In this document: piece by piece, positions 9,198 through 21,214 of the stretch
Layout: each line of letters starts with the position of its first letter
How positions within the stretch are numbered: position 1 is the first letter of the stretch
DNA from: Polytrichum commune
Lineage: Eukaryota > Streptophyta > Polytrichopsida > Polytrichales > Polytrichaceae
Direction of reading: 5' to 3'
Length of the DNA: 60,000 nucleotides
Assembly (NCBI GenBank): GCA_950295325.1
Contig: OX485809.1
Coordinates: forward strand, 35,905,081 to 35,965,080
Position numbers and translations under genes: made by a program
The notes under the pieces: model-generated
Database searches by the model: none
What the model was told of the DNA's origin: nothing
Seen by the model: the letters and a program-made list of their open reading frames with translations, nothing else

Positions 9198-10850
9198 CAC
9201 ATGACTGAACATAGAGAATGGTTTTCTAAATTCAAGCCGATTCCATCAGGCACCTGGTCAATTACAGTTGCAGACGATCGAAACCTCTGGGTTAGAGGTG
9301 TCGGTGATATAGAAATCATACGAACTGTTGACGGTGTACAGAATAACGGATTCCTCCAAAAGGTTTTGTTTATCCCTAATTTGCGCCGAAATCTGTTTTC
9401 AACAGGTCTCACCTCTAAAGCTAGACCATTGTTTCAAACCTTTGGTGAGAAGTGTGCACTATATAGAGATCTTGGAAAAGGACCAAAGGTCATGGAAGGA
9501 ACTCAGACAGGTACCCTCTACAAGTTAGCTATTGAATCTGTCATTCCAACTCCTGCTCCTTCGGAAATACCTACAGAACACTTGGCATCTACGGCTCTTA
9601 CAATAACTAGTTCTGGTGCTGATGATCTTGCTCTATGGCACAACAGGATGGGTCATGTAAATGTACATGTCATCAAACAAATGAGTGAGCACAACAGCCT
9701 TCAAGATTTTACTATTTCTCCTAACAATACTCTTTCTAGTGTTTGTAGAGGTTGTGCTCTAGGGAAACAACACAAAGCCACATATCCTTCAAATCCCCTG
9801 AAAGAACGTTCTCAAACACCAGGAGCACTTCTTCATGCTGATTTATGGGGGAAAATGTCTCATACATCCTTGGGAGGTGCAAACTACTATATCTTCATCA
9901 AGGATGATTGCACATCATACAAATTTGTAGGATTCCTCAAGGCAAAGAGTGATGCGCTAAGGTTTTTCATCAAAGTCATGCGTTCCGTAGAAAGGACTAC
10001 AAGCGACCGTGTTAAAACTTTACGAACGGATCGGGGAAAAGAATTTTGCAACGCCGAATTTGAACTCCTTGAACAGGAAGGCATCACTCGCGAGACCAGT
10101 ACTTCGTACACTCCGCAACAAAATGGCCACATCGAACGTGACAACCGCACGATATGTGAAGCTGCTCGAAGTATGCTACATCTCCACTGCGTCCCTTTGA
10201 AACTCTAAGCAGAGTCAATCCATAGTGTTGTTTATCTTCTCAACTGCACCATCAATCACCAGGTTGGCTTTATCACACCTTATGAACTATGGTTTAATAC
10301 CAAACCTGGTGTCTCCCACTATCGCATATTCGGCACAGTTGCATATACATTTATCGATAAATCTTTGCGAACCAAATTCCAAACGAAAGGACAAATGGTC
10401 GTGTTGTTGGCTATAGCGAAACCAGTAAAGGCTGGCGGTTCTGGAATCCTTCCACAGATGTTGTGTCAGAAAGCTCTGACGTTATTTTTGACGAGGCTAC
10501 AGGATATACACCATCTCTCTTCCCTTCACAACGAGTTGAGTACGTTGATATTCTTATTTCTCTGTTCTCTCCTCATGTGGATCCTCAACCTACTGATGTT
10601 GCGGTATCAACTATAAATACTAGTGATAATAGTCTTCCTGTCAATACAACATCCCCTACAGTTTCAGTGGGAGATTTTGAGCCAAATGATCCTCTTACAC
10701 CTTTTACTCATGATAGAGCTAGATTAGACTCAACGCTCCCCAACGCAGCATCCTTATTCTCACCACTCACTGAATCTGTATCTGTATCTGAAGAAGATCC
10801 TCCTTCCTCTTCCTCATCTTCCACATGCTCTGATCCATAAGCTCTTAATG
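9198..10850 (+). pseudogene. pol: Outer copia protease remainder and integrase
   Basis: From 9201 the frame HMTEHREWF continues the protease domain. Then come the integrase zinc-binding motif (LWHNRMGHVNVH...CRGCALGKQH) and the rve core with its acidic residues: Asp in LLHADLWG, Asp in LRTDRGKEF, Glu in GHIERDNRT. A TAA at about 10206 ends the open frame. The integrase C-terminal part continues in another frame (YLLNCTINH, PYELWFNTKPGVSHYRIFG), then a serine-rich linker 10463-10840. Integrase inserts the cDNA into nuclear DNA. Several frameshifts and stops make this copy inactive. Confidence 0.85.
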
Positions 10851-11546
10851 TTCCTTCTACTTCTCCTGACATTCTCTCCGAACCATTGCACCCTAAATTT
10901 CGCTCCATTACAGATCTCTATTCTAGAACCCGGAATTTCTGATACTGAAGAAGCTAATAATCGTTTCTCCTTTGCTAACATGATCCATACGGCAGAAACA
11001 TACAGGGAACCTGCAACTTTTCAACAAGCTCAAATGTCACCCCAGGCCACTTATTGGAAAGAAGCCATGTAGAAAGAATATGACTCCTTAATGGATAATC
11101 ATATCTGGACTTTAGTTCCACCGCCTCCTGGTCGGCAAATCATCAAGTGTAAATGGGTTTACAGGATCAAGCATACCTCTAAAGGCGCTATCGACAAGTA
11201 CAAGGCTCGGTTGGTCGCTAAGGGTTACAGTCAAGTTCATGGCATGATTACACGGAAACAATTTGCCCAATCATCAAACACGACTCGATTCGTGTTATAT
11301 TTGCCATTGTTGTTGTGCTTAAATTGCACATGCGCCAATTTGATATTGGCACGGCCATCTCAATAGTGACTTCACTACTCGCATTTACATGCGTCAACCT
11401 GAAGGTTTTGTTAATAAACAAACTCCTTCTCATGTTTGTTTGCTCCTTAAAAGCTTGTACGGCCTGAAACAATTTGGTCGCCTCTGGAACCATACATTCG
11501 ACGCTTTTCTCAAACTTTATGACCTCGTTACTAGTGATGTGGATTT
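10851..11546 (+). pseudogene. pol: Outer copia reverse transcriptase, 5' part only
   Basis: The RT entry region is clear: WTLVPPPPGRQIIKCKWVYR and ARLVAKGYSQVHG. Frame changes follow after 11240. SLYGLKQFGRLWNHTFDAFL lies near 11450-11510 and the reading ends at SDVDFVI, where the minus-strand copia LTR begins. The YVDD box, the connection region and RNase H never follow: to the right of the nested element the outer 3' LTR starts directly. So the 3' half of pol has been lost. Confidence 0.85.
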
Positions 11547-11792
11547 TGTAATCTTAACATACACAAGAAGATGGTGATGACACAAATATATTTCACAAGA
11601 CAGATTACAATCACAATAAGCATTGTAATGCTCTTCTCAACTCTTACTTGTAGTGACTGTCAATGCTAATGTACCTTCTGGAATCTTCTAATATCATCTT
11701 TTCTCAGTTTATCAACTACCTACTAATGCGACAACTAGTTACTAACCCTAGTAACCTGAAACTAACTAAACAGCTAATAACTAACTAATCCA
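11547..11792 (-). mobile_element. 3' LTR of nested Ty1/copia element
   Basis: Matches 16790-17032 almost exactly, with few substitutions and a small indel. On the minus strand it begins TGGATTAGTT and ends GATTACA. A purine-rich tract (gagtgggag) lies just inside, as expected for the polypurine tract. The near-identity of the two LTRs indicates an insertion younger than the outer element. Confidence 0.88.
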
Positions 11793-11872
11793 AAACTCCC
11801 ACTCATTGACAAGTCACTACAAGTATTGAAATACAAATACTCCCACTTTAATACTAAGTAGTGAGTGTCAAT

Positions 11873-13386
11873 AGTTCGCGCAAGTGCCGAAATTGATCCG
11901 GTGTAAGTGCTTTGGTGAGAATATCAACAATTTATTGTAGTGTAGGAATATAGTACTGAATTTTGATTGAACGAAGAATCACATGTTCTCACAAGAAATG
12001 AAACTTAACGTCCACGTGCTTAGTATGAGAATGAAATTCAGGGTTAACAGCAAGTCGCATGGCACTCTGGCTATCAGTGTAAATGACAATTGGTTTTGAC
12101 TGCGGAATACCTATACTGGCCAAGAGACGCCTGAGCCATATCACCTCAATAGTTTCAGCATAACATGCAATGTACTCGCTATGAGTAGTACTGGTTGCAA
12201 CACATGGTTGCTTCTTAGAAGCCCAAGAAATCGGACTACCATTGAAGAAAATAACATATCCAGAGCGTGATTTGCGATCTTCTACGGCAGCTGCGTAATC
12301 TGCATCAGCATATGCGGTGAGATGAAAAGAAGCATGCTGGCCACCAAGAGTAAGACGATATCCAGATGTACCATTCAAATACTTAAGTATGCGTCTCACA
12401 GCATTGCAGTTCGCAGTTGTGGGATAGTTCTTGAATTGAGCTGCATTGTTGACTGCATAGGCTATATCAGGCCTAGTCGTAAGTGCAGCAAATTGGAGAC
12501 TCCCAATGATTTGAGCAAATGGAAAAATAGTCTCGAAAGTCTCATCAGTAGCATTGGAAGTTGAATGTAATTGAGCACCAGGATCTGCAGGAGTGGAAAT
12601 AGCATGACAATCCTGAAACTTCGTTTTCTGTAACAAGGTGTCAATATAGAGTTTCTGGTCAATGTAGATGATACGATGAGACCTGTCTCCATGAATGTGA
12701 ATCCCAACGTACAACTCAGGGTTCATGTTGACTTTCGTGATGAATACATCTTTCATAAAGTCCAATACAGAATTCATCTGAGCAGGGCTATTTGAAACCA
12801 TGAGGCCATCGTCCACAAATAACATGATGAGCAATCTGATGCCTTGATGATCCGAGAAATAAACACAGCTATCTGCAGGAGATTGTGTAAGCTTGAAAGC
12901 TTTCAACAATCCATCAATTCTGTGATTCCATTCGCGGCTTGATTGTCGCAACCCATATAGGGCCTTCTTCAAGTAGCAGACCAAATGCTTCCGAAGAATA
13001 TCCACATATCCAGGCACTTGGTGCATATAAAGCTCCGTATGAAGTAGGGTATTTAAAAATGATGTAGTAATGTCAAACTGGTGGGGTTCCATATCTGTAG
13101 TAGCTGCAAGAGTAAGAGCCAATCGAATGCTCTCGTACTTTACAGTAGGAGAAAAAGTTTCCTGGAAGTCCAGACCCAGTGTTTGATTGTAACCTTTCGC
13201 CACTAACCTAGCTTTAAATCGTTCGAGGCTACCATCAGGCTTGGTTTTGTATGCATATACCCATTTACACTTAATGGGTTGTCTACCTGGAGGAAGTAAT
13301 CGTAATTCCCAAGTATCATTGGCTATCAATTTATCGAATTTTGCATCCATGGCAGCCTTCCATTCTTTAGCATGTACAGATTTCAA
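11873..13386 (-). pseudogene. pol: Nested copia reverse transcriptase-RNase H
   Basis: The 465-residue open frame 13386-11989 starts within the RT domain: WELRLLPPGRQPIKCKWVYA, ARLVAKGYNQTLGLDFQETF, then LKKALYGLRQSSREWNHRID. The active-site box is FVDDG in place of the common YVDD. RNase H follows with AYADADYAAAVEDRKSRSGY, HSEYIACYAE and YTDSQSAMRLA. A TGA ends the frame at HFL, but the usual tail (EHV..., DILTKALTPDQF) continues to about 11873, with one more stop. This polymerase copies element RNA into DNA. Mostly intact but with terminal nonsense codons. Confidence 0.88.
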
Positions 13387-14880
13387 AGCCTCTTCATATG
13401 TTTCGGCACAGGGGGTAAAGTACCAGCCATGGCTGTGAAACTATAATGCCAATCCCCATATCTGTCAGGTGGATGAGTATGCCTTTTTAGGGAAGCTTCT
13501 GCGGAAGGTGAGGCTAGAGCAGAAGTATCAGAGGCAATCTGAGGACTGGAAGTGATAGATGTAGATGGAGAAGTATAATGCAGAGGAATATCAACAACGA
13601 TATTTGTTTCTTGATTAGCAGAAATAGCAGGATGGTGCACAGAAAGAGAGGCACCAGAATCATAATGAGAATGAAAAGATAAAAGAGAGGAGTAATCAGG
13701 AGAAGGAGAAGTATCAAGTAAAACTGGAGGAACCTGAAGGAATGGAGGACCCAAAGCCACTGGAGGTTGTGTCGAAGGAGGGATGTTAGGAAGCAAAATT
13801 GGCGTTGAATTAGAAGAAATTGAGACCGAGTCTTGAAGTTTTGAATCTTCAGAAATGCACCTTCATCAAATTTCAAATCCTTTGTGGTAATGACCTGTTT
13901 CTGGAGGGGATCCCATACCCGATATCCTTTGCTCTCATCTAAATATCCAATGAAAATGCCTTTGCGGCTCTTTGGTTCCAATTTGTGCCGCAATTTATCA
14001 GGAACATGTACAAAAACAGGGCATCCAAATGGTCGTAAATGAGAGAGAGAGAGGGCTTCAATCCTGTGTAGGCCTCAAAAGGAGTGAGATCACCATGAAC
14101 TCGAGAGCAGACACGATTAAGAGTGTAAACAATATACATCACAGCCTCGACCCAAAAAGTCATGGATAACTGTGAGTGATATAAACAGCTTCTTACAGCG
14201 TCCATTATTGTACGATTGTCTCTTTCGACAACAACTTTTTGTTCTGGTGAATAGCTGGTGGTAAGCTCTCTTCGAATGTTGTTCTGTACAAGATAATTGA
14301 TGAAGGCTGTACTGCTAAATTCTCCCCCACGATCGGTTCGCAATGTTTGGATGGTCCTGCCTGTATCCCTAAGAATTGTCTTGAAGACTTGTTGGAAGCA
14401 TGTAAGTGCCTCGGATTTCCGATTAATACAGAAGATGAACCTGTACCCTGTAGAATCATCCTTGAAAAGCAAGAAATAGAGGGAGCCATCGTTTGAAGGT
14501 TGACTGATAGGTCCGCAGATGTCTCCATGAATCAAATCGCCAGGAAATGTAGCGCGAGTCCGGAAATGGTTCACTGGAAAGGATTTTCTCTGCATTTTGC
14601 CAAGCTGACAAGCTGCACAGAGTTCTGTGACTTCCTTGGTAGTAAGATGTAATCCAGTCACAGCACCATTATGCACCATCTTCTTTATCATATTATAAGT
14701 GACCAAGACGATGATGCCACATCTGCAAAGATTGTTGGTCCTCTTTGAGCGAAATATTACCATAAGATACTGTATAGAGACCAGTAACATGAGGTAAAAG
14801 AATTGTGAAGTCAAGGATGTACATATCCTGGATGAGACGACCTGTCATGCGGATCTCATTATTCGTTGATAAAATGGCAG
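13383..14880 (-). pseudogene. pol: Nested copia integrase and linker
   Basis: The 291-residue frame 14814-13939 holds the integrase: CAACQLGK of the zinc-binding part and the core acidic residues in LIHGDICG, LRTDRGGEF and VVERDNRT. The zinc-binding histidines are blurred at the start. Then comes the C-terminal module (RHKLEPKSRKGIFIGYLDES, YRVWDP) in an overlapping frame, 13993-13850, and a proline/serine-rich linker to 13383. At least two frameshifts separate these parts. The order gag-PR-IN-RT-RH identifies a copia-type element. Confidence 0.82.
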
Positions 14881-16383
14881 TGCATAGCTATTCCTACAAA
14901 GTGAATGGAATGTTTCATAACCATGAGAGTAGTTGAGAACAAATTGCATTGGAGACCAGGGACATAGAGCACATTCTCAAGAGGGACCACTTTTGTGCGG
15001 AAGTTGAAAGAGGACTTTGATAGTACCTGTGCCGGCTACATAACATTGATGACCGGCTACTGCATTGATCAGCCAAGAAGTATGAGCAGGAAGTGGTTGA
15101 TAGGATGAAAACCACTGAAGATTATGCGACATATGATTATTTGCACCACTGTCTGCTATCTACAAGTTTTGTATGTCGGAAGATGATAAGAGTGGATTAG
15201 AGACCATGTAGGCACAACTAATAACATCAGGGTAATATGACGAATCAGAAGATAAATCATAATCATGAGGAAGAAGCTCATGAGGTGGAGGCTCATAAGA
15301 TTCAGTGTTGACATCAAATTCTGACATATGTGATGTTAAGTGATAGATATCATCTGGAGAAGAAGAATGATGAGCAGGAATTGCTTCAGCAAGGTTGGCA
15401 CGTGTCGATCTGAGAGGAGGAATCATGTCACGACCTCTATGGCGATCTGGACATTCTTGCCACCAGTGGCCAATTCTTCCACAACAATTGCACCGGGTAC
15501 GAGCTTTGAGTGCTGCAAGCTCCATTGCCATGGGTGAATTTGAAAATGACGGGGAAGAAGACACATATGATGTTTGTCGATCACCATAGGATGTATGGGG
15601 AGCCAAAGTAGAAAATTGCGGTGCATAGTGTGAACCGGTTGGATGATAGCCGCGACCTGTGTTGGCAGAGATGTGCCGACAAACAGAACTCCCACGGCGA
15701 CCATGACTCCCACTGTGTTTGGAGGAGATATAAGCGGCAAAAGGCACGCTGGAAGATGACTTGTTTGGGTAGTATGCTTTGGTATCAGGAGATGTTTCTT
15801 CAACTAGGCGTCGTTTGATCTTGGTTTCTTCCTTGAGTAAACAGAGTTGAAGATTCGCAAATGTATGTTCATCCAACGGAGTGCTATCCCAAGCAGTAAT
15901 GAAATAATCAAAGCCTTCGGGTAAATTGGTGGTGAGCTTGGAGATGAGCGTGTCGTTATTGAAGATAGTGTCACCAATCTCGGTAAGCTCACTGAGAATC
16001 AAGTAGAGCTGTCCAATGTACTCCGAGATAGATTGTTGAGGCTGTAGCTTAGCATTGAAGAAACGCCGTTGAAGTTCATGGACATACTCACTGGACTTGT
16101 GTTCATAGATGGATAAGAGTGTATTCTAGATTTCGGTAGAAGTAGTACAATGTAGTAAAGGAGTCAAGATACAACGCTCAACCAAATTACAGAGGAGAGT
16201 GAATGCAAAATATTCACGAACCTGCCAGTTCTCTTTATCTGCGGCTTCGGCAAGGGTTTCAGTGTCATTGACAATGGTAAGGATCTACTTGTATTGAAGC
16301 AGGGACCTCATTTGCCACTTCCAAATGTGGAACTCATCGCCATTGAAGCGGGCGATACCACTGAATTCTTTGTCTAGCGACAT
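14850..16383 (-). pseudogene. gag: Nested copia gag and protease
   Basis: Translation from the ATG at 16383 reads MSLDKEFSGIARFNGDEFHI WKWQMRSLL, a copia gag start. TAG codons occur near 16290 and 16125. The open frame 16002-15160 contains the UBN2-type region and a CCHC zinc knuckle, CNCCGRIGHWWQECPDRH. After one TAG the protease motif IADSGANNHM appears (near 15150), with the catalytic Asp kept, unlike in the outer element. Gag packages element RNA. Confidence 0.82.
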
Positions 16384-16772
16384 AAGAAAAACATAAAATC
16401 AAGAAAATCAAGAAAATTAAGAACGGCAAAAAAAACAAAACATTAAGAACCTTGGAACACTTGTGTCAAACCTGTGGCTGGTTCTGCTCAACTCAGGTAA
16501 CCCCTACTCTAATTGAAGAGTGCGAACAACCACCGAACCCTCTCCAATGGCCGTGTCAATACATTAGTCACAAAATAGGCCTAGTCACTGGCATTCCATT
16601 TCGGCAAGAGAACTATCAATTATACAGCAAAAAAATTCCACTGAGAATCCTCTCAACTAATGGATCCGTGGCTCCTTGCGTGAAGCACTTCGAACTTGGT
16701 CTGCAAGAAATGGAAAGCAACACCGAAGCAAAGCCAAACAACGAAACATCTAAGCAACGGACAATGCGTAAG

Positions 16773-16786
16773 AACGGCCCATAACC
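16773..16786 (-). other. Primer binding site of nested copia element
   Basis: On the minus strand ggttatgggcc lies three bases inside the end of the 5' LTR, matching the PBS of the outer element. Confidence 0.6.
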
Positions 16787-16789
16787 TTT

Positions 16790-17032
16790 TGTAATCTTAA
16801 CATACACAAGAAGATGGTGATGACACAAATATATTTCACAAGACAGATTACAATCACAATAAGCATTGTAATGCTCTTCTCAACTCTTACTTGTAGTGAC
16901 TGTCAATGCTAATGTACCTTCTGGAATCTTCTAGTATCATCTTTTCTCAGTTTATCAACTACCTACTAATGCGACAACTAGTTACTAACCTTAACCTAAA
17001 ACTAACTAAACAGCTAATAACTAACTAATCCA
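16790..17032 (-). mobile_element. 5' LTR of nested Ty1/copia element
   Basis: Partner of 11547-11792. Flanks do not show a clear 5-bp target duplication (gattt before the left LTR, aaagt after the right), which agrees with a later deletion at the right border that also removed the 3' half of the outer pol gene. Confidence 0.88.
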
Positions 17033-17035
17033 AAA

Positions 17036-17299
17036 GTTCTTACAGATTAGCATTAAGTATGAGAAGCTCCTCTTGGGGGTGATTATCTTGTGTCTTGTAG
17101 ATGTTAGTATCAGGAGTAAGAGCTAAGCTCTGATAGATACCAATGACGCATTATACACAGATCAATACGTATACCAGGCGTAGGAGTAATAGCATTCAGT
17201 ATTCCGGAGGGTGTATAGTATAGGATAAGAAATAAAATTTTCTTTAACAAAGCAGAGTTATTTGCATGGATACTTGTGTAATTCCTTCTATTCGCATCA
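17036..17299 (+). mobile_element. 3' LTR of outer Ty1/copia element (5' cut)
   Basis: Direct repeat of 6291-6551. It abuts the nested LTR with only three bases between. It ends ttcgcatca and is followed by gaaaggaagtgtg, where the TPD1-like locus B upstream DNA begins shortly after. Confidence 0.8.
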
Positions 17300-17489
17300 G
17301 AAAGGAAGTGTGAGCACTAGATAATTCATGCGGGTTGCTCAAGATGGTGTAGAACTTTGAATTTAGTTCAAAGTACAAGAACTACAAAAAAACCTTTGTT
17401 GTCCTTGCTTTCACGATTATGCAAACTGAGAACTAGAGCATATTTATGGAATAAATTTCTCATGGGTGGATTGTGTTGAACAGGTGAGC

Positions 17490-17990
17490 TCATACATGAT
17501 GAGCCAGTATTCGCTGTCTCCTCCTTTTCTGAGGAAAAAAAAGTGCACTTCCTGGTAGGAATATGAGTTCATCAGGAAAACTTGTGTTCATGTTCTGCAC
17601 TCTTGACAAATCTGTGGACACAAGTCTGTTGCATGTCCACAACACTGTGGATACACTGTAAGAACGTATAAGAAAGATACACAGGATTTCTCGGTTGTGC
17701 TTGCAACCTTCACCACCGAAAAGGGCATTTCTGAAATTGGATTCGTCTTCTAGGCAATAGACACTTTGCTTCGTTGTTGGTAGATCCAAATTTTGGAAGC
17801 CATGGTGACCTGGAGGATACTACCTGAGTAGTGTGTCTCAAGAAAGTAGTGCACGCGGGCATTATTGCACAAGTTCGTGTCCAGAATTATGGACATCCAA
17901 TGGGTGTCGGAATAATCTTGTCCACAAAATAAGCCACTTTTGGTGTTCAACGATTAGGTGCAACTGGAAAAGTTGGAAAAATTACAAGTA
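17490..17990 (+). repeat. Upstream block of TPD1-like locus B
   Basis: Inverted copy of 4166-4745. The open frame on the minus strand here is a shadow. The block sits 330-830 bp upstream of the TPD1-like start and may hold its regulatory DNA. Confidence 0.6.
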
Positions 17991-18198
17991 GAAATACCCA
18001 AGCTACTATTCTTCTCTATGTGATTCTTAAGGTGCGAGTGCTCGTCATGGAGCTCACGATCACATTTCCTTGTATGTTCGGCATTTGTTCTTGTGAAGGA
18101 ATTTTCCGTCCTTGTGGACCAGCTGCAAATTCTACTTTGAGGTTTTATGTGGAGGGATTTGCACCGGATTGAAAAAGTAGAACTTATGTGTTCATTCC

Positions 18199-18206
18199 TA
18201 TATAAA
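18199..18206 (+). promoter_or_regulatory. TATA box of TPD1-like gene B
   Basis: TATATAAA in the context attcctatataaaggattc lies 110 bases before the ATG at 18316, a normal distance for a plant core promoter with a leader of about 80 bases. No start site data. Confidence 0.5.
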
Positions 18207-18315
18207 GGATTCTTCCTGCAGTGCTTTGACATAATGCTCCTTTGGTTTGTGCAGGTTGCGCTCGTCGGCCATACGAAGAACGGCAGGCACCTTCCCTTTC
18301 ACATTCACTTCCGAA

Positions 18316-18843
18316 ATGGCAAGCATGACTCGCCCTTATGCTTTTCTTGGGTTGCTTTTGCTTTTGCAACAGGGATGCGTTCACTGCACGGACGGAGGTT
18401 TCCTTCAGGAAACCAATATCACAGAGCACTGGCCCCTGGGCTTCTCAGCGAGTCGGTAACTCGAGCTCCCATGTTGCAAGGAATGGCTGGGCAGCGATGC
18501 ATCGCAAGATGGGTGCGTTTCAGAGCTGCCAGCCCACCAATATCAGTGTCGCGCAGGGCCAAATCTCCAACGACAAGATTCTACGCTTTGAAGTGCAGAT
18601 CACCAACACGTGCACGGTCCACCTGTGCATCATTTTGAACATTGTGGTGAACTGCGGGCACTTCTCTTCGGCCAACTTCGTGAACCCCAAGGTGTTCCGA
18701 CGGCTGGATGTGAATGCCGGCACATGCCTCACCAACGATGGGCGCTCCATCCACTTGGCCAGGGCTCCACGTTCATCTACGACGAGATCTTCCGCCAGCC
18801 CATGAGCCTCAAACCCGCCACCGTCTCGTGCTCCGGGCGCTGA
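18316..18843 (+). pseudogene. TPD1-like secreted cysteine-rich peptide (copy B), one frameshift
   Basis: Exon 1 (18316-18455) encodes MASMTRPYAFLGLLLLLQQG with a hydrophobic signal peptide. A 70-bp intron (GTAACT...TTTCAGAG) fits phase 2, and exon 2 starts at 18526: CQPTNISVAQGQISNDKILR, then VNCGHFSSANFVNPKVFRRL and CLTNDGRSIHLA. This order of cysteines with the FSS..(L/F)VNPKVFRRL core is diagnostic of TPD1/MAC1/TDL1A. Near 18758 the reading must shift one frame to continue QGSTFIYDEIFRQPMSLKPA TVSCSGR and the TGA at 18841. It looks like one G lost from a GGG run. TPD1 is a secreted ligand for the EMS1 receptor kinase that fixes tapetal cell fate. An alternative unspliced reading from 18338 lacks a good signal peptide. 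Either pseudogene or sequence error. Confidence 0.78.
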
Positions 18844-19450
18844 GCAGCTGATCGTCGACGACGCACGGCCTATCGATCACTCAGATCATCTGCAGTCCAT
18901 CGATCTTCAAGGAATTACTGTACAGCGACCCAGCCTTGTGGAATTGAGCTAAATCATCAGGAAATTTTAGTCATTCTGAATGCCATGATCGATGATAGGC
19001 TCATTCTATGTCGTCAGGTATGTTTAGGCTTAGTTGACAAGCTGAATGTCATGATCGGTGAAGGGCTCTGAGTCAGTTGATGCAACCAATTGAGTTGTGA
19101 ATACATTAGACTTGCTCATATAAATAAATATACTACGTAGAACCCATCTTCCTTGGTGGTCGAAAGACATCTAATTGTCAGCAACTCATGATGTATAAGA
19201 TCACGTATCTCTTTGTGTATGAAAATGTTAATGTTTTCTATCTGTTCTGTGACTCTGGTGTTGAAATGACCAGAGCAATCCAACCTCGTTCCTTCCAGCC
19301 CATCACATATACTACATAGTTCTCCATCCAACCCTATCAATAATGATGGGTTACAAGGAACGATATTGCTGGTAATTGTGCTACTGGTAGTCTCCTTGCA
19401 ATTTAGTATGTGATTTGGTTGAGAATATTCACTGAGATTCCCGCGACTCA
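18844..19450 (+). other. 3' flank / UTR of TPD1-like copy B
   Basis: Aligned with 5135-5645. Contains a short internal repeat of the caggaa...tgaatg(t/c)catgatcg(g/a)tga motif at 18957-18990 and 19015-19065, i.e. the motif that forms the inverted arms in locus A. Confidence 0.55.
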
Positions 19451-21214
19451 TCACCTGATCTGAGGAATCTTTTCCTCACACAAATGGAGTGCATGTTCAA
19501 AAGAGCTAGAATTTTTCCTACAATGCAAGATCATTCCAGCTGTGCATTTTCGTGCTAGGTCGAATTAATTAACTGTACGTCAATGAACCAATTTCAGCAT
19601 TTATGTTTGGGCTTCATGATGTTCCTGCAAGGACGGAGTGGTGCATGTTTAGTAACTTGAGCTGTCGAGCTGACTAGGCATTTCAACGAGATCAAAATCT
19701 TCATCATTAGCCGATGTCCTTCAGATGCAATGACACGTAGATAAGTAATGTGTTAGCAAAAGTCCAACCTATTCAAAGTAAGCGGGCCTCAGTCGGTCAC
19801 TTATCTTCAACAAACACCTATATTTGAGTGGTTGATGGTTAGGTGCAGATTCAAAAACAGAGACCAAAATGATCTGTTTTATTTAAAAGAGATTGAATTA
19901 CGTGCTCAGAATTTGTTAACCATTCTAAGTTAAATAGCGAACATGAGTGGGAGGACCTCTGTGGCCTTCTTGTGGCTCATTGTTGCCGGAGCTTGATGAT
20001 TCATAACAATCCGAGATTACATTTAAAACTCTCTGGTATTAGGCCTGGCTGCTTCAAATACATTTGCAGATGCACAGAAATTTCAACCTCGAAAATCCGA
20101 GCAGTATACGGTAGCAAACAGCTAAAACTAACTAATAAGGTCCATCTACCTTAGTGTCAAGTCCTACTGGTTTGCAATCACCCCATGTGGCATGGTGGAG
20201 CTGGTGATTCTGAACACCCATCACCCTGAGCTCTCTTTCTGGATTTAGGATCTAGATACCTTTTCTTTTCTTTTTGGATCAAATGACGACAATATTTCCA
20301 TTGATAGGATAAAAATACACCTCAAAAGACATCTCCTTGAGCCCAAGCCGGGCTTGGCAGAGATGGCTGGACTAGATACCTATCAACAGCTCAGTCAAAT
20401 CATGACATTTTACAGATCAGTTCAAACATTCCATCTTATTATACTCGCAACAAGAATTGCTCATCTGGATATACTTGTCTGTCGTGCATTGATGTTTGAA
20501 TCTCCTCAATGATAAGCTAACTCTATTGTTCAAGCGTGACAAAGGATGCTAAGCAAATCCACTCACAATATGGTCACTCAAAAAATCTAAAGAGGGTTTT
20601 CTCTGGCACTATGTCACTGCATTAATGCAAAGGTGACAGGAACTGGATGAGCCAAAGGAACCTAGTGGCTTTATGTCTAGGAACTGCTCTTCGATTGTTA
20701 CAACATGTAACAATGATCACATGCAGTTTTCAGTGCAGAAGGAACCAATATCAATACAGACACATCCAAGAAATTTGATTAGGCAGATTCAGGGGGAGAA
20801 ATCTCATTAACGACACAAGAAGCTACCAAGAGATTAGGGACATTCCGGGATTTTGAGAGCACGATGAACTGCAAGGATATGGCCGTGGAAGTTTCATTGC
20901 TTCACTGCTTGCGTGACTACAGTAACGAGGAAAGAAAACTTGTTCTTCAGAATGTTGGGCCAAACCAAGTACAAATTGGGAGTCGCTCACTGACTCTACT
21001 CTACATTGCAACATGGTTTTTTGGTACCTTGACCAGCACAAGCCTTTCGTATTGACTTAAAAAGCTTGATGTGTCAGAGCTCCAGACCATAATGCCTAAT
21101 CAGACTGATCACACTTTCTATTCAACCTACCTTAAAGGCTAACATCATGTTACATTTGTACACAACTCTAGCTTCTCTTTCGGTGAGAAGATTCTACGCT
21201 CTGCAAGTTTCAAC
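19451..21214. other. Intergenic, no gene recognised
   Basis: AT-rich to balanced DNA between the TPD1-like locus and the CHX stop codon. A pyrimidine run followed by ttgataggataaaaatacac and ccgggcttgg near 20260-20360 resembles a reversed 3' end of a gene or LINE, but is too short to call. The last 200 bases probably include the CHX 3' UTR. Confidence 0.4.

Noticed and set aside
11542-17037. Target duplication for the nested copia
   Set aside because: Five-base flanks gattt and aaagt do not match in any reasonable shift.
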